From Aedoeadaptatus acetigenes (GTDB lineage Bacteria > Bacillota > Clostridia > Tissierellales > Peptoniphilaceae): 64,000 nucleotides of DNA. Of the stretch, positions 53,629 through 62,919 are shown piece after piece. The position numbers and the translations under genes were made by a program. Every line of letters starts with the position of its first letter. The first letter of the stretch is position 1. Below the pieces are notes generated by a model, which saw only the letters and a program-made list of their open reading frames with translations, was not told the origin of the DNA and ran no database searches. The DNA lies in assembly GCF_025566985.1 (NCBI RefSeq), contig NZ_JAOQJD010000009.1, positions 1 through 64,000 of the forward strand, read 5' to 3'.

Positions 53629-54752
53629 CGGCTTTCACCGATTTTCAAATTCTTTTCCAGGACGTAGGGGGATTGAGCGGAGCCGATAAGGTGTTCTCCT
53701 TCGCCGACGACGACGTTTTTGTCCAAAATGGCATTGACCACCACGGCGTCTTTTTCGATGCGGCACTTCTGCATAATAATGGAATTTTTCACCACGGCTC
53801 CTTCTTCGATGACCACGCCGCGGAAGATCAGGGAGTTGGTGACGGAGCCGTCGATAAAGGCCCCGTTAGCGGAAAGGGAGTTGACGGACTCGCCGGTTTT
53901 CGTGTAGAAGGTGGAGGGTTCGTCCTTGGTCTTGGTGTAGACCCGGCCGCCTTCGTAAAAAATTTCGTCGAAGTAGTCGGGATCCAAAAGACGCATATTG
54001 GCGTCGTAATAGGATTTCACACTGTCGATTTTTTCGAAGAGGCCCTCGTATTCGTAGCCGATAATGCGGAGTTTCTTCTTGTAATTGAAGAGCACATCTT
54101 CCATGGTGGAGATGTCTCCGCGCTCCAGGGCCTTTCGCACCAAAAGGGTGAAGATGTCTTTTTTCAGAAGAATCATGTTCATGTAGAGGCTCACGGTTTT
54201 GTCGCTGCCGAAGTGGTAGCCCAAGTTTTCCAGGCCGCCCTCTTCGTTAAAGAACAAGCTCTGTGCCCCGGCGTAGGCCATGGCCTCGTCTTCCACCTGC
54301 TTGTAGACCACGGCGGCGTCGGCATCTTCGGCGAGAAGTTTTTCCTGAAGGGCGGTGAGGTCCACTTTCGTCAAAATCCCCGGGCGCATGTAGAGGACGT
54401 ACTCTTCCTTGGCCCGCTCGTAGAAGTTGGCGGTGGATTGAAATTCCGCCATTTCCCCGTACTTGTTCAGCTCGTCTTCGCTGATCGTGGGCGGAAAGAG
54501 AAACAGACCGTTGAAGCGGCGATTTAAATTCCACGGCACCCCCATGTTCAAATGGTCCATGTAGGAGCGGATCTTTTTTCCCGTGTAGACGGCCACGGAG
54601 CGAATGCCGTGGGCGGTCATATTAGAAAGGGGCAAATCGATGAGACGGTAGCGGCAGCCATAGGGCAACATGGATATATTTCTGGAGCGGGTCAAGCTGT
54701 CGAAGGCCGAATCGTCGTAGGTCGGCGCAATAATTCCCAGTGTCGAATACAT
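53625..54752 (-). CDS. glgD: GlgD-type ADP-glucose pyrophosphorylase subunit
   Basis: 375 residues. Nucleotidyltransferase fold with a left-handed beta-helix C-terminus (GAFIDGSVTNSLIFRG, then GAVVKNSIIMQ), but the N-terminal GGxGxRL loop is degraded (IIAPTYDDSAFDSLTRSRN). In Firmicutes GlgD is a low-activity subunit that forms a more active heterotetramer with GlgC. It follows glgC by 9 bases and overlaps glgA. Confidence 0.94.
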   Translation of the reverse strand: MYSTLGIIAPTYDDSAFDSLTRSRNISMLPYGCRYRLIDLPLSNMTAHGIRSVAVYTGKKIRSYMDHLNMGVPWNLNRRFNGLFLFPPTISEDELNKYGEMAEFQSTANFYERAKEEYVLYMRPGILTKVDLTALQEKLLAEDADAAVVYKQVEDEAMAYAGAQSLFFNEEGGLENLGYHFGSDKTVSLYMNMILLKKDIFTLLVRKALERGDISTMEDVLFNYKKKLRIIGYEYEGLFEKIDSVKSYYDANMRLLDPDYFDEIFYEGGRVYTKTKDEPSTFYTKTGESVNSLSANGAFIDGSVTNSLIFRGVVIEEGAVVKNSIIMQKCRIEKDAVVVNAILDKNVVVGEGEHLIGSAQSPYVLEKNLKIGESR

Positions 54753-54761
54753 AAGTCCCTC

Positions 54762-55895
54762 CTATTCCACTCGTATGCCGTCGTCGGAAACCAAGCTCAC
54801 CGTGGCGCTGTCGCCGATGACCTGATCTCCCTCAACGGTAATATTTTCCATGACGATGGCGTTTTCCACCCGTGCGCCGGATTTCACCACCACATTGGAT
54901 TGAAGCACGGAATTGATCACCGTGGCCCCTTCCTCGATGCGGACGCCGGAAAAGAGAACGCATTTCGTCACATCGCCGTAGATTTCGCAGGCTTCGTTAA
55001 TGAGGGCCTCGGAAATCTTGGCCTCTTTGCCGATGCGATGGGGCGGCAAGTTAGCGTTGTTGGTGTAGATGCGCCAGTCGCCGTCCAAGAGGCGCAGGCT
55101 GTTTTTTCGGTTCAGAAGATCCAAATTGCTTTCCCAGTAGCTGCGCACGGTGCCCACGTCTTTCCAGTAGCCGTCGAAGCGGTAGGCGAAAAGCCGTCGC
55201 CCTTCCCTCAACATGGTGGGCAGGATGTTTTTGCCGAAGTCGTGATCGCTCTCGCCTTGCTTTTCATCGGCGATTAAGTAATCCCTCAGCACCTTCCAGG
55301 TAAAGACGTAGATCCCCATGGAGGCCATGTTGTTTTTCGGCTGCTCGGGCTTTTCGTCGAATTCCTCGATGCGACTGCCTTCGTCGATGTTGACGATGCC
55401 GAAGCGCGGCGCATCTTCCCAAGGCACTTCGATGACGGAAATGGTGCCGTCGGCGCCTTTGGCCACGTGTTCTTTCACCATGGCCATGTAGTCCATCTTA
55501 TAAATGTGGTCGCCCGACAAAATCACCACGTAGCGAGGATTCACCGAGTCGATGTAGTCGAGATTTTCGTAAATGGCATTGGCCGTTCCCGTAAACCAGC
55601 GGCCCCCTTCTTCCGAGGCGTAGGGGGAGAGGATTTTCATCCCCGCCGGGGCGTGGTTGTAGTCCCAGGGCTCGCCGATGCCCAAGTGTTCGTTGAGCTG
55701 CAGGGGCTTGTACTGAGTCAGTATGGCGATGGTGGGAATGCCGGAGTTGGCGGCGTTGGATAGGGCGAAGTCGATGATGCGGTACTTTCCGCCGTAGGGC
55801 ACCGCCGGTTTCGCCGTGTGCTTGGTGAGCTCTTTCAGGCGGGAACCTTGTCCCCCTGCCAATAAAAGGGCCAATACATCGTTTTGAATGTCCAT
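54762..55895 (-). CDS. glgC: Glucose-1-phosphate adenylyltransferase
   Basis: 377 residues. Catalytic loop LLAGGQGSRLKELT at residues 11-24, AKPAVPYGGKYRIIDF, and the beta-helix C-terminus. It makes ADP-glucose from ATP and glucose 1-phosphate, the committed step of glycogen synthesis. 9 bases after glgB. Loop intact, unlike GlgD next to it. Confidence 0.96.
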   Translation of the reverse strand: MDIQNDVLALLLAGGQGSRLKELTKHTAKPAVPYGGKYRIIDFALSNAANSGIPTIAILTQYKPLQLNEHLGIGEPWDYNHAPAGMKILSPYASEEGGRWFTGTANAIYENLDYIDSVNPRYVVILSGDHIYKMDYMAMVKEHVAKGADGTISVIEVPWEDAPRFGIVNIDEGSRIEEFDEKPEQPKNNMASMGIYVFTWKVLRDYLIADEKQGESDHDFGKNILPTMLREGRRLFAYRFDGYWKDVGTVRSYWESNLDLLNRKNSLRLLDGDWRIYTNNANLPPHRIGKEAKISEALINEACEIYGDVTKCVLFSGVRIEEGATVINSVLQSNVVVKSGARVENAIVMENITVEGDQVIGDSATVSLVSDDGIRVE

Positions 55896-55904
55896 AATGC
55901 CTCC

Positions 55905-57671
55905 TTACGCTTTCATAAAGTAACTGCCTTCGTAAGGCGATAGCTTAATCAATAAATACCCATCCTTCGCCGTGAGGTCTTCTTTTTTCATGTGGGTGTC
56001 GAAGAGGCGCAGGTATGTCCCATCCAGGGGCAAGCGGAGGGTGGTCTCCGCCGGCGTGAAATTACAGGCCACGAGAATCTCTTCCTCTTTTGCGATGCGG
56101 GAAAAGGCGATGGACGATGTTTCTTTTTTGTCCACGGCCTGCCACTTGAAGCCCTCGTAGGCGGGAAGGGGACGGGAGAGGGCCGGATGCTCTCTGTGAA
56201 TTTTAAGGAGCGATTGAACAAATTCCTTGAGGCTTTTGTGGCTGTCGTAGTTTAATAAAAACCATTCCAATTCCTCGTGATCCACCCATTCCTTGAACTG
56301 GCCGAATTCCTGGCCCATAAAGAGCAGCTTCTCTCCGGGCTGGGCCACCATGTAGAGGTAGAGGAGCCGCAGCTGGGCGAATTTTTCCTCGTAGCTGCCG
56401 TACATTTTATTCAACATGCTCTTTTTTCCGTGGACCACTTCGTCGTGGGAAAAGGGCAGGATGTACCTTTCGTTAAAGGCATAGACCATGGGGAAGGTGA
56501 GGGCGTCGTGGTGGTATTTTCTGTAAACGGGATCCATCTCCATGTATTTCAATGTGTCGTGCATCCAGCCCATGTTCCACTTTCGGTCGAAGCCCACGCC
56601 GCCGGATGCCTGAGGTGCCGTAAGGCCCGGGAAGTCTTCCGATTCCTCAGCGATCATTAAAAGCTTCGGGTGGCGGGCCTTTATGCGGCCCACGAGCTCT
56701 TTCAAAAAGTAGAGGCTCTCTTCCCGCACATTGGCGGGGTCCTTCGTGTCCGTGGCCTCTTCGCCGAAGCCCTTGTAGAGCATGTAGCTCACGGCGTCCA
56801 CGCGAATGCCGTCGATGCCCAGGCGGGCGAAGTAATCGGCGGAGGAGTAGAGAAAGCTCCGCACGTGGGGCTTGGTAAAGTCGAAGGCCATGGTGTCCCA
56901 AATGCGGTTTTCCGCAAAATGGGGGGCATCGGATTCGTAGGTGGGCGTTCCGTCGAAATACCTGAGCCCCTGTTCGTCTTTGCAGAAGTGGGCGCAGGGC
57001 CAATCCAAAATCACGCCGATGCCCTGCTCGTGGGCGTAGCGAATGAAGTAGGCGAAATCCTGCGGGCTGCCGTAGCGGCCCGTGGCGGAGAAAAAGCCCG
57101 TCACCTGATAGCCCCAGCTGCCGTCGTAGGGATGCTCCATAATGGGCAAAAGCTCCACGTGGGAAAAATTCATTTCCTTCACGTAGTCGATGAGCTTGTG
57201 GGCGAGCTCCCGGTAGTTTAAAAAATCGTCGTCTTCTGAGCGCATCCAGCTGCCCAAATGGCATTCGTAAACGGAGTAAAGGGGCGGGGCCAAAATCTCG
57301 CCTTCGGGAATGGCTTCCAGGGGCACGGCCACGGAGGCGGTGCCGGGAATTTTTTCCGAGCTGAAGGCGAAGGGATCCGCCTTCCACATCCAGCCGTTCG
57401 GGCCCAAGATTTTAAATTTGTAGCTGTCCCCTTCCGGTACATCCGCCGTAATTTGAAAGAGGCCCGTGGCCGTATCCCGCTTCATGGGAAGGCCCTGCCA
57501 ATCGTTGGATGCGGCGGCAAATTCCGCTTTCTCCGCACGCGGGGCGTAGAGGGTAAATGAAATCCCCCCGTCCCTTCGGTGGGGGCCGAAAAGCCCGTAG
57601 CTCTCGGCATTTTCTCCGCAGTGAAACAGATAGGCCGCCACATCGTCCACATCGTCGTAGCTGTATTTCAT
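55905..57671 (-). CDS. glgB: 1,4-alpha-glucan branching enzyme (GH13)
   Basis: 588 residues. CBM48 domain about 25-115, then the barrel with VELLPIMEHPYDGSWGYQVT, nucleophile Asp in GIRVDAVSYML, acid Glu in IAEESEDFPG, and FSHDEVVHGKKSM. Short form lacking the N1 extension. It introduces alpha-1,6 branches. Its ATG overlaps the herA stop (ATGA), tying it to the upstream DNA-repair genes. Confidence 0.95.
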   Translation of the reverse strand: MKYSYDDVDDVAAYLFHCGENAESYGLFGPHRRDGGISFTLYAPRAEKAEFAAASNDWQGLPMKRDTATGLFQITADVPEGDSYKFKILGPNGWMWKADPFAFSSEKIPGTASVAVPLEAIPEGEILAPPLYSVYECHLGSWMRSEDDDFLNYRELAHKLIDYVKEMNFSHVELLPIMEHPYDGSWGYQVTGFFSATGRYGSPQDFAYFIRYAHEQGIGVILDWPCAHFCKDEQGLRYFDGTPTYESDAPHFAENRIWDTMAFDFTKPHVRSFLYSSADYFARLGIDGIRVDAVSYMLYKGFGEEATDTKDPANVREESLYFLKELVGRIKARHPKLLMIAEESEDFPGLTAPQASGGVGFDRKWNMGWMHDTLKYMEMDPVYRKYHHDALTFPMVYAFNERYILPFSHDEVVHGKKSMLNKMYGSYEEKFAQLRLLYLYMVAQPGEKLLFMGQEFGQFKEWVDHEELEWFLLNYDSHKSLKEFVQSLLKIHREHPALSRPLPAYEGFKWQAVDKKETSSIAFSRIAKEEEILVACNFTPAETTLRLPLDGTYLRLFDTHMKKEDLTAKDGYLLIKLSPYEGSYFMKA

Positions 57672-59503
57672 TGAATCGCCTCGTATCTGCTGTTTCCTAA
57701 AAAGTCCACGCTGCGCTTAATCTTTCCCTCCTCCGCCAACTGATCCAAGGCACTAATGAGCCCTTCCCGCGTAAAGGGCAGGCCCCGCTTCTCCAGCTCC
57801 GGCAAGATGGAGAGAATATTGCTCGCCGCGGAAATGGGGAAGAAATCCGCCGCCGCCTTTAAGAGCCGGTCTTGGGAGGCGGTCTTCACCTTTTTCAATT
57901 CGTCGAAGGGATTTTCCGTGTGGGGCGAGGTGGTTCTCGCCATGCGAATGCGGGCGAAGGTGGTGCGGCCCAAGTGGGAGGAGGAAATAAACACGTCGCC
58001 GGTTTGCAAATAAGGCAGGCGCCGGGATTCTTCCACGCTAATGTCCGTCTCGCCCTGAATGGTGTCGATGTCCTGGGCCCGCACGGTGCGGTAGATCATC
58101 TTGCAGTTGAGCTGGGCGGTGATGGTGTCGTCCAAAAGGGTGGGCCGCTGGGTGGCCAGGATCAAAAACACGCCGTACTTCCGCCCTTCCTGGGCGATTT
58201 CACGAAGCACGCTCTTCGACGGGGCGGGGATGCCCTTCGGGGCGAAGGTGTGGCTCTCGTCGGTGACCACGAAAAAGGGCGGGAAGTAATCGCCGCCTGC
58301 GGGCTGCACGAATTGGGCGTCCTTATAGTCCCGGCGCTTTTTGTAGAGATTGCGAATGAGATAAGTGGCATACATTTGGATAAGCTTCACCGAGCCTTGA
58401 ATCACGGCGAGCTTCCCTTCGAAGATCGCCTCTTCCACGGGCCTCGAGTCGCCGCGGAAAAGGCCGTCTCGCTCCACGCTCTTGAGCCGCCACAAAATCC
58501 CACGCAGGGAAGAAATGTTGGTGGCTTTACCAAAGCGCTCGTAGCGGCTTTGAATCCGCTGCCACTTTTTCTGATCCGGCGAAGGCACCATGGTCATCTC
58601 GCGAATCTTGTCCACGGATCCGGCTTCGTGGCCCTCGATTAAATCCTCGAGCACCGTCGTAAAGCCGGTGAGGCCCTTGTCGATTTTAAACAAGAGATCC
58701 ACCGTGCTCTTCATGGCCTCGGAAAGTTCCGACACGGCGTTTAGGATGGTCTTTAAATCGCCGCCGGTGAGGGAGTTAAAGTCGATGCCGATGTCCACGC
58801 CGATTTGAAAGCGTCGGTGGCTTTTTTCGTAGCTCTTTCCCCCTTCCGCTGCATTGGAAAAATCCATTTCGTAGTGGGGATCCAAAACCACGCCGGGGAT
58901 GTTTTTCTCCATAAGCTCTTCCAAAAGCACCCGCATGCCGAAGGATTTCCCGCTGCCGCTGCCGCCGAATATCCCCATGTGGGGATATTGGTGCATGGCC
59001 CGAAGATCCAGAACATAGGGCACGTCCTTTTGAGGAAGCTGCGCCCCGTCTTCGTAAAGCGTAAAAAGTCCCTTGAGATTGTCTTCCATGGCATCGTAAA
59101 GGTAATCCGTGTGGCGGATCGCCCCGAGCACCAAGCCTTCATCGGGGGATGTTGGCACGAGGAGGCTCTTGATCTCTGAAAATTTCGGCGGTCTTGCATC
59201 GGAGCCCGTCAGGGGCGGGTAGGGGGCCTCGTGCAAAAAGCGCACCTTGGCCACGTAAATGGTTTCGTTGTGAATGTCGTAGCCCAATTGCCGCAAAGAG
59301 GCGAGCACCCCGTCGTCCACGAAATCGCCGCCCACGTCCATGGGAATAAAGCGATTGTACGTCTCGGCTTCCACCACTTCCCCGAGGATCGCCCCCTGTA
59401 CCGGATCTTCGATCATTAAAAATTCCGCCACCCGGAAATTATGATCCCGACTCCCTACGGTCACTTCTCTGGGATTGGTTAATCCCACGACTTTTATTTG
59501 CAT
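57668..59503 (-). CDS. herA: HerA-type ATPase/DNA translocase
   Basis: 611 residues; ATG 59503 overlaps the nurA stop by one base. N-terminal HAS-barrel-like region (1-120), then a FtsK/HerA P-loop core: Walker A GGSGSGKS at 180-187, Walker B FFVVTDESHTFAP near 415, and the DDTITAQLNCKMIYRT segment near 470 that holds sensor residues. C-terminal winged-helix-like tail (550-611). HerA hexamers pump duplex DNA into NurA for end resection in archaea and some bacteria. Here it is coupled to nurA upstream and glgB downstream. Confidence 0.88.
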   Translation of the reverse strand: MQIKVVGLTNPREVTVGSRDHNFRVAEFLMIEDPVQGAILGEVVEAETYNRFIPMDVGGDFVDDGVLASLRQLGYDIHNETIYVAKVRFLHEAPYPPLTGSDARPPKFSEIKSLLVPTSPDEGLVLGAIRHTDYLYDAMEDNLKGLFTLYEDGAQLPQKDVPYVLDLRAMHQYPHMGIFGGSGSGKSFGMRVLLEELMEKNIPGVVLDPHYEMDFSNAAEGGKSYEKSHRRFQIGVDIGIDFNSLTGGDLKTILNAVSELSEAMKSTVDLLFKIDKGLTGFTTVLEDLIEGHEAGSVDKIREMTMVPSPDQKKWQRIQSRYERFGKATNISSLRGILWRLKSVERDGLFRGDSRPVEEAIFEGKLAVIQGSVKLIQMYATYLIRNLYKKRRDYKDAQFVQPAGGDYFPPFFVVTDESHTFAPKGIPAPSKSVLREIAQEGRKYGVFLILATQRPTLLDDTITAQLNCKMIYRTVRAQDIDTIQGETDISVEESRRLPYLQTGDVFISSSHLGRTTFARIRMARTTSPHTENPFDELKKVKTASQDRLLKAAADFFPISAASNILSILPELEKRGLPFTREGLISALDQLAEEGKIKRSVDFLGNSRYEAIQ

Positions 59504-60453
59504 CACACTCTCCGATCTCTTTCCGATACGAAAAATCGCTCCATCATCTCGCGGTCCATGGCCTCTTCCAAAATCAGGCGCACTTCCTTCTGCTTTACCT
59601 TCACTTCCCTGTCCACGATGTCGATCCAAAAGGGCACGCCGCGGCCGTTTTTCGGCGTCAGGGTAAAGAGAAGGCGGGCGAGAAAATTCAGCGCGTCTTT
59701 TTGTTCAGTGAGCACGTCCATCCCCACCACTTCCCAGTGACGGGTGGGGCGGTAGAAGGCTCCCACCAGGCCTGCGGCGGTCTTTCCCTTTTCCTCCTCG
59801 TCCTCATCCTCTGCGAGAATCAAGAGTTCCCCCACATCCAGCTTGCCGGCCAAGTATTCTCGGTCGTAAAAATCCCGGCCTCGGCCCATGCGCCGGGCGA
59901 TGTCTCTTGTCTTTATATCTTTGATGGCGCCGACGAGAAGAGTATTTTCGGCGAGGCATAGCCCCCTCAGCTCCTCCCACTTCGCGGGGGAGTTGATGGC
60001 GTAGCGCAAAAGGCCCCCGTCCATCATGAGGACCGCCACGTCTTCCTCTTCCACCAAGGCCATAGCCGCCTCAAGCTCCACCTCGGCCAGGTAGCGGTCG
60101 TGGAGCTTTTCCGCGCTCACGGCGTCGTCTCCCGCGAGAAGGGGCGTGTAGATGCGGCGAATGCGCCGCTCTTTCTTCTGCATGCTCAAAGCCAGGCCCT
60201 GATAAAATTCCACGTAGTGGGGATAGGCGCCGCCTTGGCGAATGACCGAGCCGTCCACGCCGGCCACAGGGCCCACCTTTTGAAGCTCCGCCTCGCTTAA
60301 GGGCTCCAGCTTATGAATGATGCCCACGTCTTTCGTGAGATCCTTTTTAAATTCCGCCCCGGACTTTTGAAACAGGGGATCGTACTTCGTCTTTAATGCC
60401 TCGCTCAGCGCGTCGATTTCCCGACGAAAGGCCAGCAGATCTTCTTGATTCAA
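59503..60453 (-). CDS. nurA: NurA-domain 5'-3' nuclease
   Basis: 316 residues. RNase H-like NurA fold with Asp67 in AGVDGSVIR, the candidate acid Glu127 or Glu129 in the EVELEAAM helix, and Asp145 in LMMDGGLLRYA; a late DIVD at the end could add a ligand. It degrades DNA ends in partnership with HerA, whose gene follows with a one-base overlap. Its ATG overlaps the rsmI stop by 4 bases. Confidence 0.87.
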   Translation of the reverse strand: MNQEDLLAFRREIDALSEALKTKYDPLFQKSGAEFKKDLTKDVGIIHKLEPLSEAELQKVGPVAGVDGSVIRQGGAYPHYVEFYQGLALSMQKKERRIRRIYTPLLAGDDAVSAEKLHDRYLAEVELEAAMALVEEEDVAVLMMDGGLLRYAINSPAKWEELRGLCLAENTLLVGAIKDIKTRDIARRMGRGRDFYDREYLAGKLDVGELLILAEDEDEEEKGKTAAGLVGAFYRPTRHWEVVGMDVLTEQKDALNFLARLLFTLTPKNGRGVPFWIDIVDREVKVKQKEVRLILEEAMDREMMERFFVSERDRRV

Positions 60454-61262
60454 AGCTTCAAACTCTCCTTATACACCACATTCTTCGGCAGATTCCACTC
60501 CTTGGCCACCACCTTCGCCGCCTTGGAAGGGCTCATGCCTTCGTCGATCTTTTCCTTCAGAGCCGAGAGAATGTCCACGGTCTCTTCCTCCCGCCGGGGC
60601 ATTAAGACCACGGCAAATTCCCCCTTGATCGTATAGTCCTCAATATTGGCGAGAAAATCTTCCACGGTGGTTTCGATGCGCTCCTCGTACATCTTTGAAA
60701 TCTCCCGCACAAAAATCAGCACCCGATTACCCATGGCCTCCATGACATCTTGGGCGAATTTCTCGATGCGATGGGGCGCTTCGTAGAAAATCACCGGCAC
60801 GGGGAGATCCTTTAAACTTTCCAGAGTCTTCACCCGAGCGCCGTGTTTTTGCGGCAAAAAGCCCCAAAACAGATAGCGGCCCTCCTCCAAATTGGCGATC
60901 ACCGACGCGCTCACGTGGGCGCAGGCCCCGGGGAGCACCTCGTAAGGTCTTCCCTCTTTTAAAAGGGCCGTCATGAGCACGGCACCGGGATCGGACACTC
61001 CGGGCATCCCGGCGTCGGATATGACCGCCACATCTTCGCCGTTATCCAGCCGCGCCAAAATGGCGGCGATTTTTTCCGCCTCGTTAAACTTGTGGTAGCT
61101 TTCCATGGGCGTGGCAATGGCGTAGTGATTCAAAAGGGGCCGGGAATGCCGCGTGTCTTCCGCGAAAATCACGTCCGCTTCCTTCAGCACCCTGAGGGTC
61201 CTCAATGTAATATCTTCCAAATTGCCGATGGGCGTGGGACAAAAATACACCTTACCTGCCAT
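60450..61262 (-). CDS. rsmI: 16S rRNA (cytidine-1402 2'-O) methyltransferase
   Basis: 270 residues from ATG 61262 (family length 270-290), which overlaps the upstream methyltransferase gene by 11 bases. Tetrapyrrole-methylase fold: PTPIGNLEDITLR at residues 9-21, FAEDTRHS near 33, SDAGMPGVSDPG near 80. It methylates C1402 in the ribosomal P site. The gene order methyltransferase-rsmI resembles yabB-yazA-rsmI of Bacillus, without yazA. Confidence 0.93.
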   Translation of the reverse strand: MAGKVYFCPTPIGNLEDITLRTLRVLKEADVIFAEDTRHSRPLLNHYAIATPMESYHKFNEAEKIAAILARLDNGEDVAVISDAGMPGVSDPGAVLMTALLKEGRPYEVLPGACAHVSASVIANLEEGRYLFWGFLPQKHGARVKTLESLKDLPVPVIFYEAPHRIEKFAQDVMEAMGNRVLIFVREISKMYEERIETTVEDFLANIEDYTIKGEFAVVLMPRREEETVDILSALKEKIDEGMSPSKAAKVVAKEWNLPKNVVYKESLKL

Positions 61263-61920
61263 AATAACCTGCGACCTCCTCGCTGTACGCGCCCTTCTCG
61301 TAAACATAGAGGGCGGGCTCCAGAACCATAAAACAACCGCCGCCCGAGACCCCTTCAAAGAGAATGCGCCGGGCGGCCTCGCCCTGCTTCCAATAAACGG
61401 GGCGCATGCGCTTTATCGCCACATTCGCCGCGGTGAGATCCGCCATGACTTCCTGAAAGCGGGCCACGTCCACGATGCCGTAGATCCTTCCCCCGGGTTT
61501 TAAAAAGCGGGCGGCTTCGTAAAACCAGCGCATGTCCGGATCCAAATGCTTCGCCGCGGAAATGGACGCATCCTCGTTTTTCACACTGTCTCGGTAAAAT
61601 GGCGGATTCGTAAAGATCACATCACATGGCGGAAGATCCAGATTCCTGAAATCCCCTACCGCCGTTTCGATTTCGACGCCGTTTGCCGCGGCGCTTTTTT
61701 CCACCAGCTCCACGGCTTCCTGCAAGCGATCCACCGCCACCACTTCCTCGGCATCTTTCGTGGCCATTAAAGCCAAATAGCCGCTGCCGCAGCCAAGATC
61801 CAGCACGCGGCCTCGGCTCTTTCCGTAGGCTGCGAGAAGCACGGAATCCATGCTGAAGGAAAAGACGCCCTTCTTCTGAAAAATACGCATCCCGTTTGCG
61901 GGAATATAATCACTGCCCAT
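61252..61920 (-). CDS. TrmN6/YabB-like SAM-dependent methyltransferase
   Basis: 222 residues. VLDLGCGSGYLALM at about residues 40-53 is the SAM loop; DVIFTNPPFY near 108 is the NPPY motif of N6-adenine methylation, as in TrmN6 acting on tRNA1(Val) A37. Substrate by homology only. GGAGGG before the ATG. First gene of the run down to 50084; TATAAT at 61938-61943 on the minus strand is the probable -10. Confidence 0.88.
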   Translation of the reverse strand: MGSDYIPANGMRIFQKKGVFSFSMDSVLLAAYGKSRGRVLDLGCGSGYLALMATKDAEEVVAVDRLQEAVELVEKSAAANGVEIETAVGDFRNLDLPPCDVIFTNPPFYRDSVKNEDASISAAKHLDPDMRWFYEAARFLKPGGRIYGIVDVARFQEVMADLTAANVAIKRMRPVYWKQGEAARRILFEGVSGGGCFMVLEPALYVYEKGAYSEEVAGYYGR

Positions 61921-61937
61921 AAGCCCTCCTTACTTGT

Positions 61938-61943
61938 ATTATA
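61938..61943 (-). promoter_or_regulatory. -10 element for the methyltransferase-nurA-herA-glycogen gene run
   Basis: Perfect TATAAT on the minus strand, 18 bases before the ATG; no good -35 at 17 bases. Confidence 0.45.
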
Positions 61944-61989
61944 CCCTATGTTCTTTGAAGACACGGATCGCCTCCTTTTTTGCGGCAAG

Positions 61990-62009
61990 AAAAAAGCCGC
62001 GAGCGGCCC
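61990..62009 (-). terminator. Terminator of the GDT1-like gene
   Basis: Minus strand GCCGC-TC-GCGGC followed by T6. Confidence 0.75.
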
Positions 62010-62016
62010 TTGCCGA

Positions 62017-62889
62017 TCACAGCTTTTTGATGTCGTCGTATATTTCCGGGTCCACGCCGTGGATGCGCTCCACGTGGGCCAGCACGTCGCCGATAAAGGG
62101 AATGTCTTCGCCGAAGTATTTCCCCGTAATGGCTTCGATTTCTTTTGCGATGGCGGCCTCTTCTTCCGGTGTTTTCGCCGATCGCACCCGCTTGTAGGCT
62201 TCGTAAAGGTAGCGGGAGTCCCGTTTTTTCCGCGCCTTTTGATTCAGAATCAAGGTATATACCACGGCGATGGCGAGGATGAGGGCGTAGAGAATGATCC
62301 AAAAGGGCGTCTTAAAGCCCGCGTCCACGGCGCCGTAGAGTTTCAGGGTGCCGAAGAGGAGAAAGAGAAAGGCCGCAAAGTAATTCAGCGTCACTTGGGG
62401 AATTTTCTTTCCCACGTATTTCCCCACGAGGATGCCGAAGAGGGAGACGAGAATCATGGAGGAGACGGTAGCGAGAAAAATCACCGCCGGCCGCTCGCTG
62501 TTCATGGCCAGGGTCATGGCCATGAGTTGGGTCTTGTCGCCCAGCTCGCCGACGAAAAAGGCGGAGGCCACGGTGAGCACCGGCCCCATGGAGGAGGCCT
62601 TCACCGCTTCTTCTTCCTCTTCGTCGTAATCCATCTTCAGAGCCGAGAGGCCGAAGAATAAAAACAGAATGCCGGCGATGATCTGCAAAAAGGTGAGGTT
62701 GTTGAAGACGCCGGCGATTAAGACGGCAGCCAAGATGGCCAGACCGTGGTTTAATCCGATCCCCAAGCTCACCCCACTCAGCACCGTTCGCGTAGGGGAA
62801 GTGGTGGCGAAGGCCAGGGCCAAGAATTGCGACTTGTCTCCCATCTCGCCGATAAATACCATGACAAAGGCTTCGATGAATTCACGCAA
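62017..62889 (-). CDS. GDT1/TMEM165 (UPF0016) family cation transporter
   Basis: 290 residues, two repeats of three helices, each with the E-x-G-D-K-[ST] motif: GEMGDKSQFLALA near residue 14 and GELGDKTQLMAMT near 114. An acidic loop (DYDEEEEE) separates them. The C-terminal 80 residues are charged and cytoplasmic. Homologues such as MneA/MntX-type proteins export Mn2+ or exchange Ca2+ for H+. No yybP-ykoY riboswitch fits in the 30 bases before it. Confidence 0.88.
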   Translation of the reverse strand: MREFIEAFVMVFIGEMGDKSQFLALAFATTSPTRTVLSGVSLGIGLNHGLAILAAVLIAGVFNNLTFLQIIAGILFLFFGLSALKMDYDEEEEEAVKASSMGPVLTVASAFFVGELGDKTQLMAMTLAMNSERPAVIFLATVSSMILVSLFGILVGKYVGKKIPQVTLNYFAAFLFLLFGTLKLYGAVDAGFKTPFWIILYALILAIAVVYTLILNQKARKKRDSRYLYEAYKRVRSAKTPEEEAAIAKEIEAITGKYFGEDIPFIGDVLAHVERIHGVDPEIYDDIKKL

Positions 62890-62919
62890 AATAATGCTTC
62901 CCTTTCGTATTTCCGAAAC

